DNA of 64,000 nucleotides from Roseovarius bejariae (GTDB taxonomy: Bacteria; Pseudomonadota; Alphaproteobacteria; Rhodobacterales; Rhodobacteraceae), in NCBI RefSeq assembly GCF_009669325.1, contig NZ_SZWE01000001.1, forward strand, positions 2,423,501 to 2,487,500, written 5' to 3'. This document shows, piece by piece, positions 25,958 to 35,139 of this stretch. Both the position numbers and the translations under genes were made by a program. The notes beneath the pieces are model-generated. The model worked only from the letters and a program-made list of their open reading frames with translations. It made no database searches and had not been told where the DNA came from. Positions within the stretch are counted from its first letter, which is position 1; each line of letters starts with the position of its first letter.

Positions 25958-26661
25958 ACGACTTGGCCGACATATTCGCGGAGGACACGGTCGAGGCCCT
26001 GGCACGGGGCCTGTTCCCCGAGGACGTGACCATGGGTTTTGCCTTTCCGTGGGGCACACCCGAGGGGTTGCTGCCCGGAGAGGCCTCGGGCCTGCGCCGC
26101 CCCGGCGAAAAGCGGTTGGCCGAATTCGCCGCGGGCCGCCGCGCCGCGCATCAGGCGATGGAGCGTTTGGGCATGCCGGTGCGGGCCGTGGCCCATGGGC
26201 CGGACCGCGCGCCGGTCTGGCCGCGGGGGGTGGTGGGCAGTATCTCGCATAGCGATACACATTGCCTTGCGGTACTGGCCAAGGCCGGAACCTATGCGGC
26301 GCTTGGCCTTGATCTGGAAGAGGACCGGGATTTGCCACGTGATCTGATCGAGGTGGTCTGTAGCCCGGCCGAGCGCGGCTGGCTGTCGGTCCAGCCCGAG
26401 GGTGAGCGCGGGAGGCTGGCCCGGTTGATTTTTTCGGCCAAGGAATGCGCCTACAAGGCACAGTATGGTGTGACACAGCAATTGATCGGCTTCGAGGCGT
26501 TCGAGATTACGCCGGACCTTGAAACCGGCCAGTTCGAGGCGACCTTCACGCAGGATGTCGTGCCGTTCAACCGGGGGGCTTGTTTGCACGGGCTATTCAG
26601 TTTTGGCGGCGGGGTCATCCTGACGGGCATGGCATTGCCGCGTGAGGGCGTCGCGGGCTAG
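25954..26661 (+). CDS. 4'-phosphopantetheinyl transferase, EntD/Sfp type
   Basis: A 235-aa enzyme that transfers phosphopantetheine from CoA to carrier-protein serines. Visible motifs are SISHSD at 96-101, GLDLE at 118-122 (metal-binding D120 and E122) and FSAKECAYKA at 160-169 (E164 and K168). The ATG overlaps the NRPS stop (ATGA). Its position implies activation of S1811 in the PKS and S1462 in the NRPS, making the cluster independent of the host enzyme. Confidence 0.95.
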   Translation: MNDLADIFAEDTVEALARGLFPEDVTMGFAFPWGTPEGLLPGEASGLRRPGEKRLAEFAAGRRAAHQAMERLGMPVRAVAHGPDRAPVWPRGVVGSISHSDTHCLAVLAKAGTYAALGLDLEEDRDLPRDLIEVVCSPAERGWLSVQPEGERGRLARLIFSAKECAYKAQYGVTQQLIGFEAFEITPDLETGQFEATFTQDVVPFNRGACLHGLFSFGGGVILTGMALPREGVAG

Positions 26662-26693
26662 GTTCCAAGGGCAGATGAGCAGGGATTCGTGGC

Positions 26694-27650
26694 ATGGCTG
26701 GATGGCGGCGCAGGCTTCTTTTGATACCCGTCGCGGTTTTAGCGGCGGTGCCATTCCTTCGCGATTGGTTCGGGCCTTCCAAAGCTGAGCCGGAGGCGGT
26801 GGATGCGGCTTATGCCGCACGCTTGGCACCTCCGGAAGGGCTTCTGCGAGTGTATCACCTTGGGCATTCCCTGGTCGGGCGCGACATGCCCGCGATGCTG
26901 AGGCAGCTTGCCGGTGAGGGGCATGAGTACGAGGTGCAGCTTGGGTGGGGTACCTCGCTCAAGCACCATTGGGAAGAGGATTTGCCGATCAATGGGTTCG
27001 AGCGTGAGAACGATCACCCGCGTTATCGTGATGCGAAGGAAGCTGTGGCATCGGGCGAATATGACGCCGTGATCCTGACCGAGATGGTCGAGATACGCGA
27101 TGCGATCAAGTACCACGACAGCGGAAGGTACTTTCCGAAATGGGCGGAACTGGCGCGCAAAGGGAATCCTGACGCGCGGGTGTATCTTTATGAAACATGG
27201 CATCCGCTGGATGATCCCGAGGGCTGGCTTGCGCGGCTGGATGCGGATCTGGCCCGTTATTGGGAAAAGGGCGTTTTGTTGCCCGATCTGGCGGTGAATG
27301 CCCCTGACAGCCCGGTCCGGGTGATCCCGGCGGGGCAGGTCATGGCGCGCTTTGTGCGCGAGGTTGAGGCCATTGGCGGTGTCGGTAATATCCGTACTCG
27401 TGAGGACCTGTTCGCGCGGGCAGAGGGTGGCAGCCTTGACCCGATCCATGTCAATGATCTGGGGGCTTATCTGGTGGCGCTGACCCATTACGCGGTACTG
27501 TATCACCGCTCACCCGAGGGCCTGCCGCATGAATTGCGGCTGGCCGATGGTCGCACGGCAAAGGCCCCGAGTGCAGAGGCGGCGGCGCTTATGCAGCGGA
27601 TCGTCTGGGAGGTGGTAACAGGTTACCAAAAGACCGGGGTGGCGCAATGA
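26694..27650 (+). CDS. SGNH-like hydrolase with N-terminal signal/anchor
   Basis: A 318-aa protein. Residues 1-25 (AGWRRRLLLIPVAVLAAVPFL) are a signal peptide or anchor. LGHSLVG places a candidate nucleophile at S59, and DPIHVNDLGAYL gives the DxxH pair D249/H252 of SGNH/GDSL hydrolases. Such enzymes remove or add acyl groups on glycans and lipids. It is a diverged paralogue of the N-terminal half of the next gene, which it overlaps by ATGA. It is probably periplasmic and acts on the locus product. Confidence 0.65.
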   Translation: MAGWRRRLLLIPVAVLAAVPFLRDWFGPSKAEPEAVDAAYAARLAPPEGLLRVYHLGHSLVGRDMPAMLRQLAGEGHEYEVQLGWGTSLKHHWEEDLPINGFERENDHPRYRDAKEAVASGEYDAVILTEMVEIRDAIKYHDSGRYFPKWAELARKGNPDARVYLYETWHPLDDPEGWLARLDADLARYWEKGVLLPDLAVNAPDSPVRVIPAGQVMARFVREVEAIGGVGNIRTREDLFARAEGGSLDPIHVNDLGAYLVALTHYAVLYHRSPEGLPHELRLADGRTAKAPSAEAAALMQRIVWEVVTGYQKTGVAQ

Positions 27651-30085
27651 ACCTTGGTGCGATCCTTTTGTCGGTGCTTTTGGTGGGGCATAGCCTGTTC
27701 GGCCAAACCGGGCCGCGCATGTTGGAGCAGTTGTTAAAGGCCGGGGGTCATGCGCCCGAGGTTTCCGCGCAGATCATCAACGGTGCGCCGCTGCGTTATA
27801 ACTGGGACAATGGCCGTGAGGCCAAGGGCGATAACGCGCGCGAGGTTCTGGCGCAGGGCGGCGTGAATGCGGTGATCCTGACCGAAGCCATCCCATTGGC
27901 CGATCAGATCAAGTGGAATGACAGCGCCGGGTTTGCCGGAAAATTCCATGCCTTGGCAGTTGAAGGGACCCCAGAGGCGCAGGTGTTCCTGCAAGAGACA
28001 TGGCCGCGTGGCGCGCCGGGGGCGGAATGGCGCGCGGCGATTGCCGCGCAGGCCGAGGAATGGCAGGGCATCGTTGACGATGTGAACGCGGCCCGGCCCG
28101 ACGGCAGCCCCCCCATGCGTCTTTTGCCTGCGGGACAGTCGATGCTTGCCTTACATGCGGCAATCGAGGCGGGGGAGGTCACCGGGCTGGATGGGCTTGG
28201 CCCGCTGTTCGACGACGACATCCACCTGAGCGACCTGGGGCATTACTATATCGCGTTGGTGCAATATGGGTTTGTCACCGGGCAAAGCCCCGTGGGCCTG
28301 CCGCATCGCCTGACCAATCCTTGGGGAAAACCCTATGATGCGCCGCCCAAGGCCTTGGCGGCAGAGTTACAGACGGTGGCGGCGGGGGTTGCCGGTGGTG
28401 GGAAGACAGCCAAGGCCAGCCCAAAGGTGAAACAGCCCCCCGCGCCGCAGGCCGGTGGGAATATCGGGATCGGCCTTGCGGCAGTCAATGATTGGTCGGT
28501 GCAGCAGCCTTTTCTGGATGTAATGAAAACTGCGCGCCCATGGATCGTGCACAGGCCCGGCCAATGGGGCGGTGCAGGGCATGCCGAACTGGTTGAAGGC
28601 GGGTATCTGGACGAAGACGGTTGGCCCAAGCGCCTGCCGCGCGAGATGGGCACGCTGGGAACCGTGATCCTGACCGACCTGCCCGAGGAAGCAACCTATA
28701 CCGAAGGACGCTATCGATTGTCCTTCGAGGGGAAGGGCATCGTCGAAGTGGGTGGCCGCGCCCGGAACACACGTTACAGCAAGGGCGAGGTGCGGTTCGA
28801 TTTCACCCCCGGCCCGGGGCCTGTCGATATCCGTATTCAGCGTAGCGACCCCGAAGATCCCGTACGCAAGATCAGTGTCGTCAAGGAAGAGCATATCGCA
28901 CGCTTTAAAGCGGGAGAGGTGTTCAATCCGCTTTGGATTGATCGGCTGCGCGGCCTCAAGTTGTTGCGCTTCATGGACTGGATGGAGACCAACAACTCGG
29001 AGATTTCCCAGTGGTCCGACCGGCCCAAGCCCGAGGATTATACCTATGCCCTCAATGGCGTGCCTCTGGAGATCATGTTGCAACTGTCGCGAAAGGTTGG
29101 GGCCGATGTCTGGCTGAACATCCCGCACCGCGCCGATGATGCCTTTGTCAGGGACTTCGCGGCGATGGTGCGCGATGGCCTGCCCGAGGATCGCAAGGTT
29201 TATGCGGAGTATTCCAACGAGGTTTGGAATTTCGCCTTCGAACAGGCACGCTGGGCCGCTGAACAGGCGCAGCGGCGTTGGGATGCCAAGGATGCCGGCG
29301 CACAGTTCTATGGAATGCGCGCGGCGCAGGTGGCGCGGATTTGGTCCGAGGCTTGGGGCGAGGATGGGTCGGAACTCATTAACGTGATTTCAAGTCAGAC
29401 AGGATGGCTTGGCCTTGAGGAACTGGTGTTCGAGGCGCCGCTCTGGATGGCCGAACCCGAAAGCGACGGGGTGCCGCCTTGGATTGCCTTCGATGCCTAC
29501 GCGGTGACCGGATATTTTGGTGGCATCCTTGGCACCGAGGCTCGCGCCGATCTGGTGAAGGGCTGGCTTAATGAAAGCCGAGCGGCCGCGGTGGAGGACG
29601 GTCACAACATTGGCCTGACCGGCGCCGAACTGGATGCCCATGTAAAGGCGCATCGGTTTGACCTTGCCATGCGCAATGCGGGGGAAGAGTTGAAGGATGG
29701 TGCCCTGAGTGGGGATGCCGCCGATACCGTGGCCGATCTCTTGGGCCGGGTGTTGCCTTATCACGCCGAGGTGGCACAGGCGCATGGCCTGCAACTGGTC
29801 ATGTACGAAGGGGGCAGTCACGTCGTGGGTATCGGCGAGGCGGTGAATGACGCGGAATTGACGGCCTTCTTTCAGGCACTCAATTACTCGCCCGAAATGG
29901 CCGTGCTTTATGACCGGCTTCTGCACGGGTGGCGTGACCTGACAGATGGTGTTTTCACGGCCTATGCCGATGTCTACGCGCCCACGAAATGGGGGAGTTG
30001 GGGGCACTTGCGCCATCTGGGCGATGATAACCCGCGGTGGGATGCCCTGCGCGCGACCCTGACATGCGAGGTGAATTGTGAGTAA
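27647..30085 (+). CDS. SGNH-like domain fused to glycoside-hydrolase-like domain
   Basis: An 812-aa two-part protein. Residues 1-245 repeat the SGNH pattern of the previous gene: GHS with S16 and DDIHLSDLGHYY with H193. A Gly/Lys/Pro-rich linker (about 246-272) leads to a C-terminal half (about 273-812). This begins with a beta-rich part and continues with a TIM-barrel-like region containing ADVWLNIPHRADD and YAEYSNEVWN; the N524-E525 pair looks like an acid/base site of clan A glycoside hydrolases. Similar proteins are often labelled cellulose-binding. No separate signal peptide precedes GHS, so localisation or start is uncertain. Confidence 0.65.
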   Translation: MNLGAILLSVLLVGHSLFGQTGPRMLEQLLKAGGHAPEVSAQIINGAPLRYNWDNGREAKGDNAREVLAQGGVNAVILTEAIPLADQIKWNDSAGFAGKFHALAVEGTPEAQVFLQETWPRGAPGAEWRAAIAAQAEEWQGIVDDVNAARPDGSPPMRLLPAGQSMLALHAAIEAGEVTGLDGLGPLFDDDIHLSDLGHYYIALVQYGFVTGQSPVGLPHRLTNPWGKPYDAPPKALAAELQTVAAGVAGGGKTAKASPKVKQPPAPQAGGNIGIGLAAVNDWSVQQPFLDVMKTARPWIVHRPGQWGGAGHAELVEGGYLDEDGWPKRLPREMGTLGTVILTDLPEEATYTEGRYRLSFEGKGIVEVGGRARNTRYSKGEVRFDFTPGPGPVDIRIQRSDPEDPVRKISVVKEEHIARFKAGEVFNPLWIDRLRGLKLLRFMDWMETNNSEISQWSDRPKPEDYTYALNGVPLEIMLQLSRKVGADVWLNIPHRADDAFVRDFAAMVRDGLPEDRKVYAEYSNEVWNFAFEQARWAAEQAQRRWDAKDAGAQFYGMRAAQVARIWSEAWGEDGSELINVISSQTGWLGLEELVFEAPLWMAEPESDGVPPWIAFDAYAVTGYFGGILGTEARADLVKGWLNESRAAAVEDGHNIGLTGAELDAHVKAHRFDLAMRNAGEELKDGALSGDAADTVADLLGRVLPYHAEVAQAHGLQLVMYEGGSHVVGIGEAVNDAELTAFFQALNYSPEMAVLYDRLLHGWRDLTDGVFTAYADVYAPTKWGSWGHLRHLGDDNPRWDALRATLTCEVNCE

Positions 30086-30917
30086 CCCATTGGTGTCCAT
30101 CATCCTGCCTGCCCATGACGAGGCAAGCTATATCGGTAATTGCCTGCGGGCGCTTCTGGCGTCTGATCCGGGTCCCTATCGGGCCGAGGTGGTGGTCGTG
30201 GCAAATGCCTGTTCGGACAGTACGGCAATGGTTGCGAAACGCTTTGAAGATACCGCCTGCGCCAGGGGCTGGACCCTGTCGGTGATCGAGACCGAGACAC
30301 CCGGCAAGCTGAATGCGCTGAACCTCGCCGAGGAAACGGCCCGGGGGGATGTCCTGATCTATCTCGATGCTGATGTGATCGTCTCGCGCCCGCTTGTGTC
30401 CCGGATCGCCGAGGCGCTGGATACCCCGGCGCCGCGCTATGCCTCGGGCCAACCCGAGGTACGCGCGCAAAGTGGCTTTACCCGCGCCTATGCCCGGATC
30501 TGGCAGCGGTTGCCATTTATCGCAACAGGTGTGCCGGGGTTCGGGGTGTTCGCGATGAACATCGCGGGGCGGGCGCGCTGGGGGGCGTGGCCCGAGATCA
30601 TTTCGGACGACACCTTTGCCCGGCTTCACTTTGCGCCCGATGAGCGAGAGCGCGTCGTGGCGCGGTATTCGTGGCCGATGATCGAAGGGTTCTGGAACCT
30701 TGTCAAAGTGCGCAGACGGCAGGATGACGGGGTGGACGAGGTCGCCAGTTATTATCCGCACCTCATGGAAAACGACGATGTGGTGCCGCCCGGCAAGATC
30801 GAGGTGCTGCGCCTCGGGCTGTCAGACCCTCTTGGACTTGCGGCCTATCTGGCTGTGAAACTGGCGGTCAGGAGCGGGCTGGCCGAGTCAAAGCAATCGT
30901 GGGTGCGGGGGCGTTAA
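30078..30917 (+). CDS. Glycosyltransferase family 2
   Basis: A 279-aa GT2 enzyme starting at GTG 30078, overlapping the previous gene by eight bases. IILPAHDEASYIGNCL opens the fold, TPGKLNALNLAEETARGDVLIYLDADV provides the donor site and DxD motif, and EIISDDTFARLHF the catalytic loop. It closes the PKS/NRPS operon and meets the convergent GT4 gene with a 4-bp tail overlap. Confidence 0.87.
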   Translation: MSNPLVSIILPAHDEASYIGNCLRALLASDPGPYRAEVVVVANACSDSTAMVAKRFEDTACARGWTLSVIETETPGKLNALNLAEETARGDVLIYLDADVIVSRPLVSRIAEALDTPAPRYASGQPEVRAQSGFTRAYARIWQRLPFIATGVPGFGVFAMNIAGRARWGAWPEIISDDTFARLHFAPDERERVVARYSWPMIEGFWNLVKVRRRQDDGVDEVASYYPHLMENDDVVPPGKIEVLRLGLSDPLGLAAYLAVKLAVRSGLAESKQSWVRGR

Positions 30918-32119
30918 CCCGTTGCTTGCGCAAAATGTTTGGCAAGTTCTGCGGCCTCTTTGCTCACATCATGCCGGTCGAGCGCGCGGGTGCGGCCCGC
31001 GCGCCCCATCCCGGTAAGCGTTTCGGCGTCGCAAGCGGCCAGGTCATCCACCGCCTGCGCCAAGGCGTCAGGGGCACCCGCAGGCACCAGCCAGCCGGTT
31101 TTCCCCGGCTGCACCAATTCGGGGATGCCCGCGATATAGGTGGCGATCACCGGGCGCCCTGCGGCCATGGCCTCCATGATGACCATGGGCAGACCTTCGG
31201 CGAAACTGGGCATGACAAGGGCCTGCGCGTTGGTAAGTTCGGTACGCACGTCATCCTCGGACAACCAGCCGGTGAGGGTGATGTTTTGGCCCAATCCATG
31301 CGCCTTGATTGCGGCCTCGATCTGTGGGCGCATCTCACCGTCACCGACCAGTGAAAGGTGTGCCTCGGGGTGGTCTTCGACGATCCGCGCCATGGCCTCG
31401 ATCAGGGCGAGTTGCCCCTTTTGCTCGGAAAACCGCCCGATGGAGACAAGCCTTGGCGCACCCGGTGAGATCGGCTCGGGGGCAGTAAATTTGTCCGGGT
31501 CGATCCCGCAATGCACGACCTTCAGGCGGGGCCAATGGGCGTGGTCCACCCAGCGGCAAAGTTGACTGCGGCCAAAGCTGCTGATGGCGACGGTGAAAGC
31601 GGCACCGGCCATCTTATCGCCTAAAGATAGGGCGGCGGGGGCGTCGAATTCTTCCGGCCCATGCACCGTGAAACTATAGCTTGGCCCGCCGATGGTATGG
31701 GCCAGCATGGCAACGGTGGCCGAATTCGTGCCGAAATGGGAATGGATATGGGTCACGCCCGCCCCTTCGCAGCGATTGGCAATATAGCAGGCTTCGGCGA
31801 AGTAAATAAGATGACGTAGCCGGCCCATTGGATGGCGTGCGCCTGCCTGCATGCCCTGACACAGCCCCCGCCACCAGGCGCGCGGGGATTTGAACAAACG
31901 GGACAGTACCGCGCGCCCAAGGGCAGGTGCGCCTTTTTCCAGAACGTAATCTGTCTGCGCCTCTTCCTCGTGGTCCTGCGAAGCGACCAGTGGCATCGTT
32001 GGTCGCCGCATGGCCAGCCGCAGGATCGGCGTGCCCTGCGCCTCAAGTGCACGCACCTCGCGTCGGATGAAGCTATGCGAGGGTTGCGGGTAGGTATTGA
32101 GAACATAGGCTATGGTCAC
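30914..32119 (-). CDS. Glycosyltransferase family 4
   Basis: A 401-aa GT-B retaining glycosyltransferase. N-terminal YVLNTYPQPSHSFIRREV and IHSHFGTNSATVA form the acceptor domain. RLVSIGRFSEQKGQ starts the donor domain, and FAEGLPMVIMEAMAAGRPVIAT is the EX7E region binding the nucleotide sugar. This subgroup is usual in colanic-acid and exopolysaccharide loci (WcaL/AmsK-like). It is divergent from the Wzx flippase gene. Confidence 0.93.
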   Translation of the reverse strand: MTIAYVLNTYPQPSHSFIRREVRALEAQGTPILRLAMRRPTMPLVASQDHEEEAQTDYVLEKGAPALGRAVLSRLFKSPRAWWRGLCQGMQAGARHPMGRLRHLIYFAEACYIANRCEGAGVTHIHSHFGTNSATVAMLAHTIGGPSYSFTVHGPEEFDAPAALSLGDKMAGAAFTVAISSFGRSQLCRWVDHAHWPRLKVVHCGIDPDKFTAPEPISPGAPRLVSIGRFSEQKGQLALIEAMARIVEDHPEAHLSLVGDGEMRPQIEAAIKAHGLGQNITLTGWLSEDDVRTELTNAQALVMPSFAEGLPMVIMEAMAAGRPVIATYIAGIPELVQPGKTGWLVPAGAPDALAQAVDDLAACDAETLTGMGRAGRTRALDRHDVSKEAAELAKHFAQATG

Positions 32120-32340
32120 GGGGGGCGTCCGCCTTTGGAAAACTGGTCTGATCCTTTCCTATCCGCTTTGGCCCGATCGGGAAAGCGGCGGCGGATCGCA
32201 TCGCGCGACAGTCTTGAGGCCCCCGCGCGATTGTCGCCTGTTCGCGGCAAAAGCGTTTGAAAAACCTTGGTTTCGTTGACCGTTTCATAGGTGGCGCGTA
32301 CCTTGGCGCAAAATCGAGACCACCGCCGGAGCGCGCATCC

Positions 32341-33699
32341 ATGACAACCCTGACACAGGCATTCCGGGGCAACCGGTTGGTGGCCCGCGTGTTGCGCAGT
32401 TCCTCTTGGCTGGTGCTTGGTTACGGCGGAAGCCAAGCGCTCAGGCTGGCCTCGAACCTGATCCTTGCACGGCTCTTGTTCCCCGAGGCCTTTGGCCTGA
32501 TGGCCCTGATCAATGTGGTAACCGTGGGCCTGATGATGTTCTCGGACGTGGGCATTGGCCCTGCGATTTCGCAAAACAAGCGCGGCGATGATCCAGCGTT
32601 CCTGAACACGGCGTGGACGATACAGGTGATCCGGGGCTTTTGCCTTTGGGGTGTGGCCTGCCTTTTGGCATGGCCCGCTTCGCAGTTATACGACGCGCCC
32701 GAACTGGCCAGCTATCTGCCCATCGCGGCGCTGTCTTTGATCCTTGCGGGGTTCAACCCGACGCGGATCGAAACCGCGCACCGGCATTTGCTGGTGGGGC
32801 GGTTGACGGTGTTGAACCTGACGGGGCAGTTCATCGGCATCCTGAGCATGATCGTTCTGGCGTGGATCACCCAATCGGTGATCGCCCTGGTGATCGGCGG
32901 GGTGATCGGGGCCGCGGCGAAACTTCTTCTGACGCATGTCTTCCTGCCCGGTGAGGCCAATCGTTTTCAGTGGGAGCGTGCCGCGGCCAAGGAATTGATC
33001 CGCTTCGGGAAGTGGATATTCCTGAGCACGGCGTTCTGGTTTGTCACCAGCCAGGGTGACAAAGCGATTCTGGGCCGGTTCCTGAGCCTTGAGACCTTGG
33101 GGATATATAACATCGGGTATTTCCTGGCCTCCTTTCCGCTGCTTCTGGGGCATGCGGTGACACAGAAGGTCTTGATCCCGGTTTATCGCGAAATGCGTCC
33201 CGAGGAGGGTTCGGCAAGTCAGGCCAAGCTGCGCAAGTTACGCGTGGCGGTGACTGTGGGGATCATGGGCCTTTTGGCCGTTATGGCCTTTGTCGGGCCG
33301 TGGCTGGTGGATGTGCTGTACGATGATCGCTATGCGCAGGCGGGCGCCATGGTCGTCGTGATTGCCTGTGCCCTCATCCCACAGGTGATTGGCGTGACCT
33401 ATGATCAGGCTGCCTTGGCCGCCGGGGATTCCAAGCGGTTCTTTGTCTTCTCTGGAACGCGCGCGGGTATTCAGGTGACGGCGCTGCTGATCGGGATCAC
33501 GCAGTTCGGATTGCTGGGTGCGATGGTGGCCATGGGGCTATCTGCGATCGTGATCTATCCGGTGTTGATCTGGCTGGCGCGGGTCCACGGGGTCTGGGAT
33601 GCGGCACATGATGCGGCGGCCGGAATTGCCGCGGGCGTGATCATCGCCCTGGCGGTCAGCCTGCATCTCACGCAAATTCTGGAGTTGGCAGCGCTGTGA
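32341..33699 (+). CDS. Wzx-type oligosaccharide flippase
   Basis: A 452-aa MATE/MOP-fold lipid-linked oligosaccharide translocase with about twelve membrane segments. SSSWLVLGYGGSQALRLASNLILARLLFPEAFGLMALINVV at the N-terminus is the polysaccharide-synthase family signature. It would move undecaprenyl-linked repeat units to the periplasm for the Wzy-like polymerase. ATG 32341 restores the normal N-terminus; an upstream in-frame start has no family support. It ends 4 bp from the convergent Wzz gene. Confidence 0.93.
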   Translation: MTTLTQAFRGNRLVARVLRSSSWLVLGYGGSQALRLASNLILARLLFPEAFGLMALINVVTVGLMMFSDVGIGPAISQNKRGDDPAFLNTAWTIQVIRGFCLWGVACLLAWPASQLYDAPELASYLPIAALSLILAGFNPTRIETAHRHLLVGRLTVLNLTGQFIGILSMIVLAWITQSVIALVIGGVIGAAAKLLLTHVFLPGEANRFQWERAAAKELIRFGKWIFLSTAFWFVTSQGDKAILGRFLSLETLGIYNIGYFLASFPLLLGHAVTQKVLIPVYREMRPEEGSASQAKLRKLRVAVTVGIMGLLAVMAFVGPWLVDVLYDDRYAQAGAMVVVIACALIPQVIGVTYDQAALAAGDSKRFFVFSGTRAGIQVTALLIGITQFGLLGAMVAMGLSAIVIYPVLIWLARVHGVWDAAHDAAAGIAAGVIIALAVSLHLTQILELAAL

Positions 33700-33703
33700 G
33701 CGA

Positions 33704-35080
33704 TCAAGCCTTGCCTTGGGTGTCGTGACCATGGCCCGAGGGTCTGGAAAACGCGTTTTTGATGCGCGTAAGCCAACTTTTCTTGGGCGGTTTGACGGGT
33801 TCGACATCCATAACCGGGATGGTGACCACAGGACTTACGCCAAGACGTCGTTTCATCTGTTGGCTGCTGCGGATTACCGGGTGCCGCAGATCGAGGATAA
33901 AGGCAACACCTAGCCCCAATAGGACGCTGGCAAAGGCCCCCATAACGACCATTTTCTTGCGGCTTGAGGTCATCGGGAACTCCGGCAGGGCCGCCGGTTC
34001 AATCACGCTCAGGCGTTCGGATTGCCGTTGACGCTCCAGCTTGAAACCCACCTCGGCCTCGGCGCGGCGGGCGCTTATGATTTCAAGCTGATTGCGCAGG
34101 TTCTGGCGCTGGCGATCAAAAGCCCCCAATTGGCGTTCGATGCGGGGGGACCGTTCAATCGTCTTGCTGAGTTCTTCGGCCCGAGCCTCAAGCAGGGATT
34201 TCTGGTTTTCAAGCGCCTGGATCTGGGCTTCGAAGTTGCGTGTCTGCCGTTCGAGTGTTGCCTGACGTTGGCCCTGATCAAGTTGAGAAAGCTCTTGTTT
34301 CAGGGTGATGATCTCGCGCTCGATCTCAAGGATCGCGCTGCTGACCGTGGCAACCTGTGTCTGACGAAACTCAAGGCTTCCAGAGATCGCAAGGTTGTTC
34401 TCGCGGCGATAGGCGGTGATGTCGTCTTCCAGCTCTTCAAGCTCGGCAAGAAGCTTTTGTTCCTCGCTGGTGAAAAAATTGAGCGTTTCACGCGCTTGTT
34501 CCAGGCGCTGATTGGCGCTTATCTCGATGGTGCGGGTGGCGAATTCATGCGCCAACTGCTGGGCTTTCTGAGGGCTGTCAAAGGTGGCGGTGATCGTGAT
34601 CACCGATACCGTGCCATCATCGGCAAAACCCTCACGCGCGGCGGCCACGCCATTGATGGTCACGGCCTCGCGGATCATGGCCACCTTCTCGGTCTGGGCA
34701 AGGCCTTCCATGCCATCGAAAAGGCCATATTTTTCGCCAACCTCAAGCAGGTTGCCGCGCGTCATGAGCTGTTGCTGGATCAATTGCAGTCGACGCGCCG
34801 AGGCGCGATCCACCGTAGTTGGGGCCAGTTCGTCATCTACCTTGGGGCGCTTGACCTGTATCACCTCGGACGATCGGTAAAGGTGGGTCTGCTGCATCGC
34901 GACAAACAGCGACAACAGACAGCCAAGCACCGTGACAAGCAGAATGACCCGGATACGGCGACGTACCAGGTCAAGGAATTCTTCGATGGAAAACAACTGC
35001 TCCAATCGGTCACCTGCCTTCTGACCCTCGGACACGACAAGATGCCCGACGGTTGGGTGGTTTGCCGGCGTGTAAACCAT
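33704..35080 (-). CDS. Wzz/GumC-type polysaccharide chain-length determinant
   Basis: A 458-aa inner-membrane protein of the PCP family. Membrane segments lie at about 44-62 and 376-397, and a long periplasmic coiled coil spans about 190-350 (many Glu/Gln/Leu heptads). The C-terminal cytoplasmic tail has no kinase domain; that part is encoded separately just upstream. It would set polymer length with Wzy and form the export complex with an outer-membrane channel, which is not in this window. Confidence 0.92.
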   Translation of the reverse strand: MVYTPANHPTVGHLVVSEGQKAGDRLEQLFSIEEFLDLVRRRIRVILLVTVLGCLLSLFVAMQQTHLYRSSEVIQVKRPKVDDELAPTTVDRASARRLQLIQQQLMTRGNLLEVGEKYGLFDGMEGLAQTEKVAMIREAVTINGVAAAREGFADDGTVSVITITATFDSPQKAQQLAHEFATRTIEISANQRLEQARETLNFFTSEEQKLLAELEELEDDITAYRRENNLAISGSLEFRQTQVATVSSAILEIEREIITLKQELSQLDQGQRQATLERQTRNFEAQIQALENQKSLLEARAEELSKTIERSPRIERQLGAFDRQRQNLRNQLEIISARRAEAEVGFKLERQRQSERLSVIEPAALPEFPMTSSRKKMVVMGAFASVLLGLGVAFILDLRHPVIRSSQQMKRRLGVSPVVTIPVMDVEPVKPPKKSWLTRIKNAFSRPSGHGHDTQGKA

Positions 35081-35139
35081 TACAAACCGGCAAAACTATG
35101 GCGTATGTCTGGATAAACTGTATCCGGGCCGGGAAAAAA

